DNA of 64,000 nucleotides from Mesorhizobium amorphae (GTDB taxonomy: Bacteria > Pseudomonadota > Alphaproteobacteria > Rhizobiales > Rhizobiaceae). Shown here piece by piece: positions 32,321-41,924 of this stretch. Position numbers and translations under genes: made by a program. The stretch's first letter is position 1; every line of letters begins with the position of its first letter. The notes under the pieces are model-generated. The model was not told the DNA's origin and ran no database searches. It worked only from the letters and a program-made list of their open reading frames with translations. The stretch is from assembly GCF_014843845.1 (NCBI RefSeq), contig NZ_JHQS01000007.1:265286-329285 (forward strand), written 5' to 3'.

Positions 32321-32950
32321 TCAGGCCGCCGACAGCACGATCTCCTCGGCGGTCGCGTGGATCGAGATCGTCATGTTGGCCTCCCGCGCCAGCAGCAGCG
32401 TGTAATATGGCTGCACCGAATGGGCGTCGATCGGCTCCTCGGGCTTGTGGCCGGAATGAAGCTCCAGGAATTTCGGCGGCACGCGCAGCATCGGGCCGGC
32501 GGCCGACAGCGCAAAACGCGGCTCGGTGTCGAGATTCTCCAGCGTGACCACAAGCTTGCCGCCGCGCGGGATGGCAGCGTTGGCGACGAGAAGGAGGTTG
32601 AGCAGCAGTTTGACCTTGTTCTTGGGCAGCAGCGCGCGGGGCCCGTTCCAGGAGAGTTCCGGCTTTTCGTTCTTGAGGAAGGCGATGGCGACTGCTTCGG
32701 CATCTCCGGTATCGATCATCATGCCGGCCGAGCCTGCTGCGCCGAAGGCGATGCGGGCAAATTGCAGGCGGGCCGAAGCGTTCCTGGCGCTCTGGCGGAT
32801 CAGCTTCATGGCGTCTTCGTCGGCGCCGCCCTCGTCGAGCAGTTCGAGGCCGTTGTTGATCGCGCCGACCGGCGAGATGATGTCATGACAGACCCGGCTG
32901 CATAGAAGCGCTGCAAGATCCGGTGCTGAAAGGGTGAACAGTTCGGCCAT
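32321..32950 (-). CDS. chpT: Histidine phosphotransferase ChpT
   Basis: A 209-aa protein matching ChpT in length and layout. The dimerisation helix with the phospho-His is LCSRVCHDIISPVGAINNGL, followed by LLDEGGADEDAMKLIRQSAR, and the second half is a degenerate ATPase fold (FLKNEKPELSWNGPRALLPK, MLRVPPKFLELHSG) that does not bind ATP. ChpT passes phosphate from CckA to CtrA and CpdR. Its position beside ctrA and the DUF1134 gene matches the order known in Brucella. The start at 32950 gives MAELFTLSAPDLAALLCSRV. Confidence 0.93.
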   Translation of the reverse strand: MAELFTLSAPDLAALLCSRVCHDIISPVGAINNGLELLDEGGADEDAMKLIRQSARNASARLQFARIAFGAAGSAGMMIDTGDAEAVAIAFLKNEKPELSWNGPRALLPKNKVKLLLNLLLVANAAIPRGGKLVVTLENLDTEPRFALSAAGPMLRVPPKFLELHSGHKPEEPIDAHSVQPYYTLLLAREANMTISIHATAEEIVLSAA

Positions 32951-33311
32951 GGGCGAAGTCCCTGATAAAATCCACGTACTCATGGCCGAGCGATCATTGT
33001 CGCGCCTGCCCACACGAATCACGCTCTCTCCCCAGGTCATCTGAATACACAGCGCCCGTGCGTGCGGCAACAAATCCAAAATTGTCGTTTAGCGAAAATG
33101 GTGCGTTCACGCAGGATTCCCGGCCTGCGCAGGCGGTTCGAAGCCGGTGTGTGAGGAACTTCAGCCTTCGAACTGCCATCTTCATGTGGAAGCTTAATGG
33201 TTGAAAAAGGATTACGGCATAGTTTGCCTGTGACAGTTACCCCTAGCGGCCGCCAAGAGCCGCATGGGTGCGAGGCGTCGGCGAAAGTGCTCCCTGACGG
33301 AGATTGGAAGC
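32951..33311. other. 361-bp divergent intergenic region (chpT / DUF1134)
   Basis: It must hold promoters for chpT and the DUF1134 gene. An inverted repeat, GTTCGAAG (33136-33143) and CTTCGAAC (33166-33173), lies in its middle. No open frame in it has support. Confidence 0.45.
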
Positions 33312-33893
33312 ATGTTTTCCCGATTCTACGACCGGAGTTTTTTCCGAGTCATCTCAATGACGATTGCCCTGATGGGCGTTCTCGTCTTTTCGACCTCCGC
33401 GCTGCGGGCCCAGGAATACACCGCTCAGGAGATCGTCGATTCCGGCCATAAATTCTTCGGCGCTACGTCGGGCGGCCTTGCCACCGTCGTCGAGAAGATT
33501 TTCGCTTCCTATGGCCTGCCCAACGGCTATCTGCTTGGCGAAGAGGGCTCCGGTGCGCTGATCGGCGGCCTGACCTATGGCGAGGGAACGCTCTACACCA
33601 AGAATGCCGGCGACCATAAGATGTTCTGGCAAGGTCCGTCGCTCGGCTGGGATTTTGGCGGCGAAGGCTCGCGCGTGATGATGCTGGTCTACAATCTCGA
33701 CGATGTGAACAGCCTCTATAACCGCTTCGGCGGCGTCGCCGGTTCCGCCTATGTGGTGGCGGGCGTCGGCTTCAACGTGCTGCAGAACAACAGGGTGCTG
33801 CTGGTGCCGATCCGCACCGGCGTCGGCGCCAGGCTTGGCGTCAATCTCGGCTATCTAAAGCTCACGCAGCGGCCGACCTGGAACCCGTTCTGA
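33312..33893 (+). CDS. eipA: Periplasmic DUF1134 envelope protein (EipA family)
   Basis: A 193-aa exported protein: signal peptide (residues 1-33, ending ALRAQ) and a compact DUF1134 domain with FGATSGGLATVVEKIFASYG, GALIGGLTYGEGTLYTKN, GPSLGWDFGGEGSRVMMLVY and QRPTWNPF at the end. In Brucella the DUF1134 protein EipA supports envelope integrity and virulence, and its gene lies next to chpT and ctrA as here. ATG 33312 follows TTGGAAGC. Symbol by family and synteny. Confidence 0.88.
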   Translation: MFSRFYDRSFFRVISMTIALMGVLVFSTSALRAQEYTAQEIVDSGHKFFGATSGGLATVVEKIFASYGLPNGYLLGEEGSGALIGGLTYGEGTLYTKNAGDHKMFWQGPSLGWDFGGEGSRVMMLVYNLDDVNSLYNRFGGVAGSAYVVAGVGFNVLQNNRVLLVPIRTGVGARLGVNLGYLKLTQRPTWNPF

Positions 33894-34097
33894 GCGGGCA
33901 TACTGATATTCAGGTGAGGCCGGCCTGGCCTGAATCTCAACATGCGTTCCGCTCGCGATCGTGCCATCGGGGGATTTTGTGAGGTCGCAGGCTGAACGTG
34001 GCCTGCGGCACACTCTTGCCGCGGCGCTGGATTTCCGTCATGCGAAGATGGCAAAGTCGAGCTTTGGCGGTTGTTGCCATCATAGCGGATAGTCACC

Positions 34098-35240
34098 TTG
34101 ATCCAGTCGATCCTGTTTTTCGTCCTCGGCTTTCTCTGCGCCGGCTTTCTGGCGCTGCTGGTCGCTCCGGCCATCTGGCGGCGGGCCGTTGCGCTGACGC
34201 GCAAGCGGTTCGAGGCGTCCATGCCGTTGACGCCGGTCGAAATCCAGGCCGACAAGGACCGGATCAGGGCCGAGTTCGCGATGTCGGCGCGCCGGCTGGA
34301 GATGAGCGTCAAGGCATTGCGGGAGAAGGCGGCCGAACAGCTGGTCGAGATCGGTCGCGGGCGCGAGGCCCTGAAGGGGCTGGCGGTCGAGCGGAAGGAC
34401 AAGCAGCAGGCGCTTTCCGAACTGGAGGCCAGGACCCAAGAGCTTCATCAGCGCGAGGAGCAGTTGCAGCACCTTTCGGACAAGCTCGCGCAGAGCGAGC
34501 GCATGTTGGAGAAGCGGGCGCTCGAGCTCGAAAAGCTGGAGCATATGTATGACGACGCCAGCTTCTCCTCCAGCAACCGCCAGATCGAACTGGTGGCGCG
34601 CGAATCCGAATTGGAGAGCCTTGCCAACGACATCGCCGTGCTGCGCAGCCAGCGCAAGGAGGCGGACAGGCGCAATCAGGAAACCGCGGCCGAAAGCAAG
34701 GCCGCGCGGGAGGCCTTGAAGGTGGAGAAGAAGAGAACCGTCGAGCTCGACAAGAAGGTCGAGCGCCTGCTCGCCACGCTCGCCGATCGTGAGGAGAAGC
34801 TCGACCGCCGCGAGAAGGAAATGGCGCGGCTGCGCGAACGATCGAAGGGCGAGGCCGAGGCAAACGCTCCGGCGGCGCTGCTTGCGGGCGGAGGCGACAG
34901 CCTGACTGCCGTCAGGAGCGACGACATCGAAAAGGCGATCGCCAAGCTCGATGGCGACCGTGAGCGGCTGGAGGCGCGGCTGACGACGCTGGCCCGCGAG
35001 AACAAGCGGTTGAAGGCGGATCTCGGCGCGCTGGCTGCGTCCAGCCCTACGAATGGCAGCGCCGCATTGCGCGAGCAGATGAATGAACTGGCGGCGGAGG
35101 TCGTCCACCTGACGGCCAAGCTCGAAGGGCCCGATTCGCCGATCGCCAAGGCATTGGCGGCACCCTCGGATACCAGATCCGGCCACCGCAGTCTTGCAGA
35201 CCGCGTGCGGGCGCTGCAGAAGGCGGATTCACCGACCTGA
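34098..35240 (+). CDS. Membrane-anchored coiled-coil protein
   Basis: A 380-aa protein with a single N-terminal membrane helix (ILFFVLGFLCAGFLALLVAP) and then about 330 residues of almost continuous coiled coil rich in Glu, Lys, Arg, Leu and Ala, for example LEARTQELHQREEQLQHLSD. Pro/Gly breaks near residue 270 (AGGGDSLTA) divide it. Conserved proteins of this type occur near the CtrA block in Rhizobiales, but a function is not known to me. Translation probably starts at TTG 34098, since no in-frame ATG precedes the membrane helix. Confidence 0.78.
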   Translation: MIQSILFFVLGFLCAGFLALLVAPAIWRRAVALTRKRFEASMPLTPVEIQADKDRIRAEFAMSARRLEMSVKALREKAAEQLVEIGRGREALKGLAVERKDKQQALSELEARTQELHQREEQLQHLSDKLAQSERMLEKRALELEKLEHMYDDASFSSSNRQIELVARESELESLANDIAVLRSQRKEADRRNQETAAESKAAREALKVEKKRTVELDKKVERLLATLADREEKLDRREKEMARLRERSKGEAEANAPAALLAGGGDSLTAVRSDDIEKAIAKLDGDRERLEARLTTLARENKRLKADLGALAASSPTNGSAALREQMNELAAEVVHLTAKLEGPDSPIAKALAAPSDTRSGHRSLADRVRALQKADSPT

Positions 35241-35305
35241 AAGTTGGGGGCCGCGCGCCGAGCGAGACCGGCACGACGCGCGTTGTCGATGACGGGTTTA
35301 TGCGA

Positions 35306-36103
35306 TCAGCAACGCGAAAAATGATGCAGGGCGATGGCTGAGGCGGCGGCGACGTTCAGGCTGTCGAAGCCTTGCGCCATATCGATCCGCACCGTTTTCA
35401 GGCGGGTGAGCAGGCTTTCGGGCAAGCCTTCGCCTTCGGTGCCGAGATAGAGCGCCAGCCTGTCCGGCCTCCTTGCATCACGAATGTCGGCATCGCCGCG
35501 AGGAGACAGCGCGACCTGGCTGAAGCCCAGCCGGTCGAGCATGGCGATGAAGCCGCTGGTATCGTCGAAGGAGGCGAAGGGAACCTTCAGCGCCGCGCCG
35601 ACCGAGACGCGGATTGCCTTGCGGTACAGCGGATCGCAACAGGTCGCATCGAGCAGCACTGCATCGGCGCCAAAGGCGGCGGCGTTGCGGAAGATCGAAC
35701 CCATATTGTCGTGATTGGCGATGCCGACCAGGACGACGACCAGCGCATTGGCAGGCAGGGCCTCCAGCAAGGCCTCGGCCGGCTGCGAGGCGCCCCTGCT
35801 GCCGATCGCCAATATGCCGCGGTGCATGTGAAATCCGGCGATCCGGTCGATGATCTCGCCGCTGGCGACATAGACCGGGAGGTCCGCCGGCGCCTTGCGC
35901 AAGGTCTCGTCGAGACCGGCCAGCCGGTTCTCGAGAACCAGAACCGATTCGGCGGCAAAGCGGCCGGCCGACAGCAGGATTTCGAGCACCACCTTGCCTT
36001 CGGCAGCGAAACGGCCGTGCCGGCCAACAAGGTCGCGCTCGCGTATGTCGAGATAGGCAGCGACACGCGGGTCTTGCGGATCATCAATGTGTATCAGGTC
36101 CAT
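35306..36103 (-). CDS. RNA 2'-O-methyltransferase, TrmH (SpoU) family
   Basis: A 265-aa SPOUT-fold methyltransferase. The N-terminal substrate-binding domain (FAAEGKVVLEILLSAGRFAA) is followed by the SpoU motifs NHDNMGSIFRNAAAFGADAV (motif 1), ALYLGTEGEGLPESLL (motif 2) and GFDSLNVAAASAIALHHF (motif 3), all with the expected Asn, Arg, Glu and Asn residues. It modifies rRNA or tRNA ribose; the exact target is not evident. It is on its own, with a strong hairpin beyond the ArsR gene upstream. Confidence 0.92.
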   Translation of the reverse strand: MDLIHIDDPQDPRVAAYLDIRERDLVGRHGRFAAEGKVVLEILLSAGRFAAESVLVLENRLAGLDETLRKAPADLPVYVASGEIIDRIAGFHMHRGILAIGSRGASQPAEALLEALPANALVVVLVGIANHDNMGSIFRNAAAFGADAVLLDATCCDPLYRKAIRVSVGAALKVPFASFDDTSGFIAMLDRLGFSQVALSPRGDADIRDARRPDRLALYLGTEGEGLPESLLTRLKTVRIDMAQGFDSLNVAAASAIALHHFSRC

Positions 36104-36174
36104 GCATTGCCTCGGCCTGCTCGCATCGATCCGAATGTGGATTTTCGGAAAGCGATGCGCGGATATGACATGGA

Positions 36175-36208
36175 GAGCGGCGTGCGCCCAGATGGACGCA
36201 CGCCGCTC
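36175..36208. terminator. 12-bp-stem hairpin downstream of the ArsR gene
   Basis: GAGCGGCGTGCG (36175-36186) and CGCACGCCGCTC (36197-36208) are perfectly complementary with a 10-base loop. It lies 41 bp past the ArsR stop on the minus strand and before the TrmH gene. No T tract, so it is a terminator-like or RNA-stabilising hairpin. Confidence 0.5.
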
Positions 36209-36249
36209 GAAAAGTCGTCAGCGAGATAAGGAACGATCGGACCTGCCGG

Positions 36250-36588
36250 TCAAGCTCCGGCGCGGCGCAGGCGATGGGCCATCTGCGACAAGTCGCCGTC
36301 GCCGAAAATGCCGTCCAGCATGCGAAGCAACTCGCGCGCGGCTTCGGACTTGCAGGCATAGTAGATCATCTGCCGGTCGCGGCGGGTCTCGACAAGATCG
36401 AGCGCCCGAAGCTTGGCCAGATGCTGCGACAGGGCGGATTGGCTCAACTGGATCTTGTCGGCGATGGCGCCGACCGACATTTCACCGTCCATCAGGTAGC
36501 TCATGATCAGCAACCGTTTCTCGTTGCCCATAAGCGTGAGGAACGTGGCTGCTGATTCGGCGTTGGCGAGTAGCTTGCTCGAGATCAT
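36250..36588 (-). CDS. ArsR/SmtB family transcriptional regulator
   Basis: A 112-aa winged-helix regulator with AATFLTLMGNEKRLLIMSYL, the HTH MSVGAIADKIQLSQSALSQH, LAKLRALDLVETRRDRQMIY and a C-terminal helix. There is no clear CxC metal site near the DNA-recognition helix. It resembles the BigR/SqrR-like and general redox branch rather than classical arsenic sensors, but without the two conserved cysteines typical of those. No obvious target gene is adjacent. Confidence 0.9.
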   Translation of the reverse strand: MISSKLLANAESAATFLTLMGNEKRLLIMSYLMDGEMSVGAIADKIQLSQSALSQHLAKLRALDLVETRRDRQMIYYACKSEAARELLRMLDGIFGDGDLSQMAHRLRRAGA

Positions 36589-36747
36589 CGATGCCCCATG
36601 TTTTTGAGCTCATCCTGACGCTATGGGGGCAATAGCGTCAGATTCCATAAATTCACGTGTGGATGCACGCTGCTGAATCAGCGTCATGTGCGAGGGTAGA
36701 ACATTTCTTCCAAATCTCAAGACTTGCTTTTGATTCAAGGCAATTAA

Positions 36748-37524
36748 CTATCGATCTTGTGAATAGCCGGCTGCGCGTCCGGCCTTGGCCATATCGACCA
36801 GGACCGGCCGCAAATCGCGGGCCGTCTTCAGCGGTTCGGGGAAGAAGACCCGGCATATAGTGTCGCCCGAGGCCAGGTCCATGCCGTCGGCGTCGAAGCC
36901 GGTGGCAATCCAGCCATCGCCATCGGCCTTGGCATAGTGATGCGCATAGATGGCGATTGCGTCGAGGCGATCGGCATTCATGTGGTCGAGAGCCGATTGT
37001 TCGCCGGCAGCCAGTTCGTCGACGACCGGCCCGGTGGTGACCAGGTCGCTACGATCGAGCAGATAGGCCTTGCCGAAGCCGCCATTGAGGCTGGCGCGCT
37101 CGGGCTCGAGCCGGAAGATCGAGAAGTCACCAAGCCCGGCATAGAGCCGTGCCTTCGGATTGCGGTTGAGATAGCGCCGCTCTGCGCGGGCATGCTCGTC
37201 CGATCCACGCTCGAGCCGTCGTGCCTTGCAGATCAGGGTGACACGCGGATGCGCCAGCGGATCGCCCTTGCCGGGCTCGCCGACAAGCAGCGAGCAGCGC
37301 GGGTCGGCGAGGACGGCGCCGGTATGCGCCGACAGCATCGACACCAGGATTAGCGGCGCGCCGTCAACATCGGTGGCGACGCCAACCCTGCTCGCCAATG
37401 GCGATCCGGTCGCGGGTTCGATAACGGCCAGCGCGCCGAAACGGGCGCCGCGGATCAGCGTCCTTGCCAGCCGGATCGCTTCGGCGTCGGTCTCGCGGAT
37501 GACGTCCTTGTTCCGATCAACCAA
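36748..37524 (-). CDS. HugZ-like haem/pyridoxamine-phosphate-oxidase fold protein
   Basis: A 258-aa protein with a split-barrel FMN-binding-like N-terminal domain (ARFGALAVIEPATGSPLASR, LILVSMLSAHTGAVLADPRC) and a C-terminal DUF2470-like region (ALDHMNADRLDAIAIYAHHY, ATGFDADGMDLASG). This is the architecture of the HugZ/HutZ family, where haem binding and degradation have been described. The first codon may be TTG 37524; the true start is uncertain because no good ATG precedes the fold. Confidence 0.82.
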   Translation of the reverse strand: MVDRNKDVIRETDAEAIRLARTLIRGARFGALAVIEPATGSPLASRVGVATDVDGAPLILVSMLSAHTGAVLADPRCSLLVGEPGKGDPLAHPRVTLICKARRLERGSDEHARAERRYLNRNPKARLYAGLGDFSIFRLEPERASLNGGFGKAYLLDRSDLVTTGPVVDELAAGEQSALDHMNADRLDAIAIYAHHYAKADGDGWIATGFDADGMDLASGDTICRVFFPEPLKTARDLRPVLVDMAKAGRAAGYSQDR

Positions 37525-37564
37525 AAGTGTTCACCGTCATAAGTCGATTTTCCTTCTCCACTTA

Positions 37565-38730
37565 TCAACCGATCACGCCTGATTTGACAAGGGCTTCGAC
37601 CTCGCCTTGCGCAAAACCGAAACGCCTCAGCACCATCACCGGCTGGAGATCGTGTTCGTCCGGCATGGTGGCAAGCGTTGACGGCGTTTGCGAGAAGCGC
37701 GGCGCCGGGGCAGGGCGATCGAGCCTGCCTGCCTTCACAAAAGCGCTGCGGGCACGATTGTGCGGATGGTTTTTGGCTTCCTGCAGCGATAGCACCGGCG
37801 CGACGCAGGCGTCGGTATCCGCAAACAGGGCGGCCCAGTCGTCGCGCGTCTTCCGCTTGACCCGAGCGGCGATGGTGGCACGCATCTCCGGCCATAACGA
37901 CTTGTCGAACTGGCCGCGCACAAAGTGCTCGTCGAGTGGCAGCAGCCTGGCGAATTCGGCGAAGAAGCGGGGTTCAAGGCAGCCAACGGCGACATGGCGT
38001 CCGTCTGCCGTCTCGTAAGTGTCGTAGAAGGGCGCGCCGGAATCGAGCAGGTTTACGCCGCGTGCATCCCGCCAAAGGCCGGCCGCCATCAGGGCATGGA
38101 CTGGCGCCGCCAGCATCGAGGCGCCCTCGACCATGGCCGCGTCGATGACCTGGCCCTTGCCGGAGCGCGAGCGCTGGAACAGCGCGGCCAGCACGCCGGC
38201 AATCAGCATCATGGCACCGCCGCCATAGTCGGCGACGAGGTTGAGCGGCGGCACCGGTTGCCGCCCTCGCTGCCGATGGCGTGCAGCACGCCGGAATAGG
38301 CAAGATAGGTGATGTCGTGGCCGGCGCGACCGGCGAACGGCCCATCCTGGCCGAAACCGGTCATGCGGCCGTAGATCAGCGCCGGGTTGCGTGCCAGCAC
38401 CGGATCAGGCCCGAGGCCGAGCCGTTCCATGACGCCGGGACGAAACCCTTCGATCAGCATGTCGGCCTTTTCGACAAGGCTGAGCAACAGTCCTGCACCT
38501 TCGGGGCGCTTCAGGTCGATGCGCAGGATGGACCGGCCATGGCGGTCGAGGTCGTAGTCTTCCGGCCGCGCCATCAGAGGCTGGCCGGAGCCCGCCCGTT
38601 CGATGCGCAGCACCTCGGTGCCCATCTCGGACAGCATCAGTCCAGCCAGCGGTACCGGGCCGAGGCCGGCCATCTCGATCACGACCAGACCGCTGAGCGG
38701 GCCGCTCCTGGCCGGGACGGGAGTGCTCAT
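37565..38730 (-). pseudogene. CaiB/BaiF-type CoA-transferase with a frameshift
   Basis: The family is about 380 aa; two frames together cover it. From 38730 the first part reads PLSGLVVIEMAGLGPVPLAG, RIDLKRPEGAGLLLSLVEKA and IYGRMTGFGQDGPFAGRAGH, then breaks after SEGGNR. The second frame begins PPLNLVADYGGGAMMLIAGV and ends normally with VEALVKSGVIG. The point is near 38258, where a run of three A (on the coding strand) appears to have lost one base: GGCAAACCG became GGCAACCG. It is either a true mutation or a sequencing error. It may have been alpha-methylacyl-CoA racemase-like. It is followed on the same strand by nothing and preceded by an SDR gene. Confidence 0.85.
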
Positions 38731-38736
38731 GGCTGG

Positions 38737-39498
38737 CTATTTCGGCGCCATGCGGATGGCGCCGTCGAGACGGATGGTCTCGCCGTTCAGCATCTGGTTC
38801 TCGACGATATGGAGCGCGAGTGCTGCATATTCGGAAGGCTCGCCCAGACGAGACGGGAAGGGCACGGCGGCACCCAGCGAATCCTGCACCTCCTGCGGCA
38901 TGCCGGCCATCATCGGCGTCCTGAAGATGCCGGGTGCAATCGTGCTGACGCGGATGCCGGAACGCGCGAGGTCGCGGGCCACGGGCAGCGTCATGCCGAC
39001 GACGCCGCCCTTGGATGCGGAATAGGCCGCCTGGCCGATCTGACCGTCATAGGCCGCGACGGAAGCGGTGTTGACGATGACGCCGCGCTCGCCGCCTGCC
39101 AGCGGCTCGAGCTTCGCCGCCCGGTCGGCGAACAGACGGATCATGTTGAAGGTGCCGATCAGGTTGATCTCGATCACCTTGCGGTATTGCTCGAGCGGAT
39201 GCGGACCATCCTTGCCGATCGTCTTCACGCCGATGGCGATGCCGGCGCAATTGACCAGGATGCGCGGTTCACCGAGCCGCTCCGCCACTTCGGCGAAGGC
39301 GGCCACTCCGCTCTCGCTGCTGCTGACGTCGCACTGGACGGCAATGCCGCCAATATCGGCCGCCACCATCTTCGCACGGTCGATGCCGACATCGAGGATG
39401 GCGACGCGCGCGCCCTTGGCGGCAAGTGCTCGGGCTGTCGCCTCGCCGAGGCCGGAGCCGCCGCCGGTGACGATCGCAATTTGGCCATTGGGGTTCAT
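38737..39498 (-). CDS. SDR, 3-hydroxyacyl-CoA dehydrogenase-like (HSD17B10 type)
   Basis: A 253-aa SDR with [20 protein letters not shown], the VNCAGIA motif, [20 protein letters not shown] (Ser, Tyr and Lys present) and the C-terminal [20 protein letters not shown] typical of the type II 3-hydroxyacyl-CoA dehydrogenase branch. It ends 6 bp before the CoA-transferase gene begins on the same strand, so they formed one operon of acyl-CoA metabolism, for branched or sterol-like substrates. GGAGGA upstream supports ATG 39498. Confidence 0.9.
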   Translation of the reverse strand: MNPNGQIAIVTGGGSGLGEATARALAAKGARVAILDVGIDRAKMVAADIGGIAVQCDVSSSESGVAAFAEVAERLGEPRILVNCAGIAIGVKTIGKDGPHPLEQYRKVIEINLIGTFNMIRLFADRAAKLEPLAGGERGVIVNTASVAAYDGQIGQAAYSASKGGVVGMTLPVARDLARSGIRVSTIAPGIFRTPMMAGMPQEVQDSLGAAVPFPSRLGEPSEYAALALHIVENQMLNGETIRLDGAIRMAPK

Positions 39499-39568
39499 GC
39501 CGGCGTCCTCCACAGATTTTGGATGATGCTACGAAGCTCGCAGCGCAGGCGCAACCGGCAGGATAGCC

Positions 39569-40105
39569 TCAAGCCATGACCGGGACGGGATCGGAAACCC
39601 GCGCCACGTCCGCATGGCAGACCTCGCCCGACAGCCGGGCCACGGCGCCTGGTACGATCTCGTGCGACAAAAGCCGGTCGAGGTCGACCGGGCGCGGCAT
39701 GGAGATCTGCCCGCGCGGGATCCTCTTGAAGCCGAGCGGGCCGTAATAGGGCTCGTCGCCAACCAGCATCACCGCCGGCATACCGGCCTTGGTGGCGGCC
39801 TCCAGTGCGATTGCCACCAGCCGGCGGCCGATGCCGAGATTCTTGAAGGCAGGCCGCACCGCGAGCGGCCCGAGCATCAGCGCGCGGCCGACGCCGGCCG
39901 CGATGCGCGTCATCCGCACCGAGGCGACGACAATATCGCCATCGACGGCGACGAAGGACAAAGCGCGCTCATGCCCTCCGGATTCGCGGATCTTGTAGGC
40001 AGCGAGCACGAAACGGCCCGGCCCGAAGGCTTCGTCGTTGATGGCTTCGATTTCGGGATCGTGCGCCGGGGTTTCCGGCAGGTATTTCACGTCGGCAAGG
40101 CTCAT
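39569..40105 (-). CDS. GNAT family N-acetyltransferase (YhbS-like)
   Basis: A 178-aa acetyltransferase with the acetyl-CoA loop NLGIGRRLVAIALEAATKAG and the YhbS-like stretch MLVGDEPYYGPLGFKRIPRG, and an N-terminal AINDEAFGPGRFVLAAYKIR. It probably acetylates a small amine or a protein N-terminus; the substrate is unknown. It is followed on the opposite strand by the glutathionyl-hydroquinone reductase gene, the two being divergent. Confidence 0.9.
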   Translation of the reverse strand: MSLADVKYLPETPAHDPEIEAINDEAFGPGRFVLAAYKIRESGGHERALSFVAVDGDIVVASVRMTRIAAGVGRALMLGPLAVRPAFKNLGIGRRLVAIALEAATKAGMPAVMLVGDEPYYGPLGFKRIPRGQISMPRPVDLDRLLSHEIVPGAVARLSGEVCHADVARVSDPVPVMA

Positions 40106-40379
40106 GGTCTTTGCGTTCCGGTAGAGGAGGAAAGGTTTGCTGCAAGCGGCAGCGTTCGCCAGTCAGCGCTTCATCAAGCGCGGGCGCCCTTTCGTCGTCG
40201 GTCAAACCGGATCGTGGCAAAGTCGAACATGCGGATTGTCCGCTAGCATCAAATTCCGGCCGCTGCAATCGGCCGTTTTCGTCCGCCGTTTCGGCCGAGT
40301 GACGGTCTGTTCAGCACATGACGACTTCGGCAGGGCAACCTTGCGCCTACATGCACCATTAACACGCAAGGAGTTTTGC

Positions 40380-41369
40380 ATGGGATTGCTGATCGAAGGC
40401 AGGTGGCAGGACCGCTGGTATGATACGGCGGACAACGGCGGCAGGTTCGTGCGGGCGCTGGCGCAATGGCGCGACTGGATCACCGTTGACGGGTCGCCGG
40501 CGGAGGGGCGAAGGCGCGGCTTCAGGGCCGAGCCCGGACGCTACCACCTCTACGTCTCGCTTGCCTGCCCGTGGGCACACCGGACGCTGATCCTGCGCGT
40601 GCTGAAGAAGCTGGAAGGCATCATCTCCGTCTCGGTCGTGCATCATTTCATGGGTGCGGACGGCTGGACGTTCCTGGCCGAGGACGGCGCCACCGGCGAT
40701 ACGCTTTACGGTCTCGATTTCCTGCACCAGATCTATGCCAAGGCCGATCCTGCCTATTCCGGCCGGGTGACGGTGCCGGTGCTGTGGGACAAAAAGGAAC
40801 AGACGATCGTCTCCAACGAGTCCTCCGAGATTATCCGCATGCTCAATTCGGCATTCGACGAATGGGGCGATGCGAGCCTCGACTTCTATCCCGAGGACCT
40901 GCGCGGCGAGATCGACCGCATCAATGCGCTGGTCTATCCCGCAATCAACAACGGCGTCTACCGGGCCGGCTTCGCCACCACGCAACGCGCCTATGAAGAG
41001 GCGTTCGGCGAATTGTTCGCCGCGCTCGATACGCTGGAGCAGCGGCTGTCAAAGCGGCGCTATCTCGCCGGCGACCGCATCACCGAGGCCGACTGGCGGC
41101 TGTTCACCACGCTGGTGCGCTTCGACCCGGTCTATGTCGGCCATTTCAAGTGCAATCTGCGCCGCATCGCCGACTATCCGAACCTGTCGAACTATCTGCG
41201 CGATCTCTACCAGGTGCCCGGCGTCGCCGGCACGGTCAACCTGCACCACATCAAGGCGCACTATTACGGCAGCCACCGGACGATCAACCCGACCGGGATC
41301 GTGCCGGTCGGGCCGGAGCTGGATTATGCCGCGCCGCACGATCGCGGGCGGTTCGGGAAGGCTGCATGA
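40380..41369 (+). CDS. Glutathionyl-hydroquinone reductase (Xi-class GST)
   Basis: A 329-aa Xi-class glutathione transferase. It has the catalytic-cysteine motif SLACPWAHRTLILR near residue 60, IVSNESSEIIRMLNS in the thioredoxin half, the helical half with RYLAGDRITEADWRLFTTLV and the C-terminal HYYGSHRTINPTGIVPVGP typical of PcpF/YqjG. It reduces glutathionyl-hydroquinones back to hydroquinones. AGGAG seven bases before ATG 40380 fixes the start; the longer frame upstream lacks the fold. It is convergent with the Nudix gene (1 bp apart). Confidence 0.94.
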   Translation: MGLLIEGRWQDRWYDTADNGGRFVRALAQWRDWITVDGSPAEGRRRGFRAEPGRYHLYVSLACPWAHRTLILRVLKKLEGIISVSVVHHFMGADGWTFLAEDGATGDTLYGLDFLHQIYAKADPAYSGRVTVPVLWDKKEQTIVSNESSEIIRMLNSAFDEWGDASLDFYPEDLRGEIDRINALVYPAINNGVYRAGFATTQRAYEEAFGELFAALDTLEQRLSKRRYLAGDRITEADWRLFTTLVRFDPVYVGHFKCNLRRIADYPNLSNYLRDLYQVPGVAGTVNLHHIKAHYYGSHRTINPTGIVPVGPELDYAAPHDRGRFGKAA

Positions 41370-41370
41370 T

Positions 41371-41886
41371 CTACCAGTAGGGCGAGGGCTTCTCGCCGTG
41401 AAAAACCTCGGCGATCCGGCGCAGCGTCGCCGGGGTGGTTGCTTCCGGCAAGTTATCGAGCGGGAAGAAGGCGGCTTCGGCGATCTCGTGGTCCGGCAGC
41501 TTCGGCGCCGTCTGGCTAAAGCCTTCGATCAGATAGAGGCCGACATGGTCGCGCTTGCTGGACCGGCTGTTGAAATGCATCGACCTCAGCACCGGCGGAG
41601 CGATCAGCGCGATGTTGCCCTCCTCGGCAAGCTCGCGCGCCAACGCCTCGACCAGTGTCTCGCCGGTTTCGACGCCGCCGCCCGGCAGTTGCCAGCCCGG
41701 AACATAGGTGTGGCGGATCAGAAAGACGCTGTCGGAACCGCGGTCGTGAATGAGGCCGCGCACGCCGAGCGTCATCGGCCGCCGCAGCAGGAAATATAGA
41801 TGGAACAGCCTTGATCTCAGGCCCGGCCAGCCGGTCTGGCGCAAGGCCAATTCCGGGTCTGACGTTGTCGTCATCCGTGAAACCAT
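41371..41886 (-). CDS. Nudix hydrolase
   Basis: A 167-171-aa protein with a complete Nudix box, GGGVETGETLVEALARELAE followed by EGN (pattern GX5EX7REUXEEXGU). It hydrolyses nucleoside diphosphates linked to another group; specificity is not visible. ATG at 41886 or 41874 is possible, and the second lacks an obvious ribosome binding site. It starts 38 bp from the divergent metallophosphoesterase gene. Confidence 0.9.
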   Translation of the reverse strand: MVSRMTTTSDPELALRQTGWPGLRSRLFHLYFLLRRPMTLGVRGLIHDRGSDSVFLIRHTYVPGWQLPGGGVETGETLVEALARELAEEGNIALIAPPVLRSMHFNSRSSKRDHVGLYLIEGFSQTAPKLPDHEIAEAAFFPLDNLPEATTPATLRRIAEVFHGEKPSPYW

Positions 41887-41924
41887 GAGTGGTAAGCGGG
41901 GGCCGCGTCGCTTATGAATGAGGG

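Noticed and set aside
34080..35186. Minus-strand frame over the coiled-coil protein
   Set aside because: Mirror of heptad-rich sequence; gives a false long frame rich in Leu and Gln.
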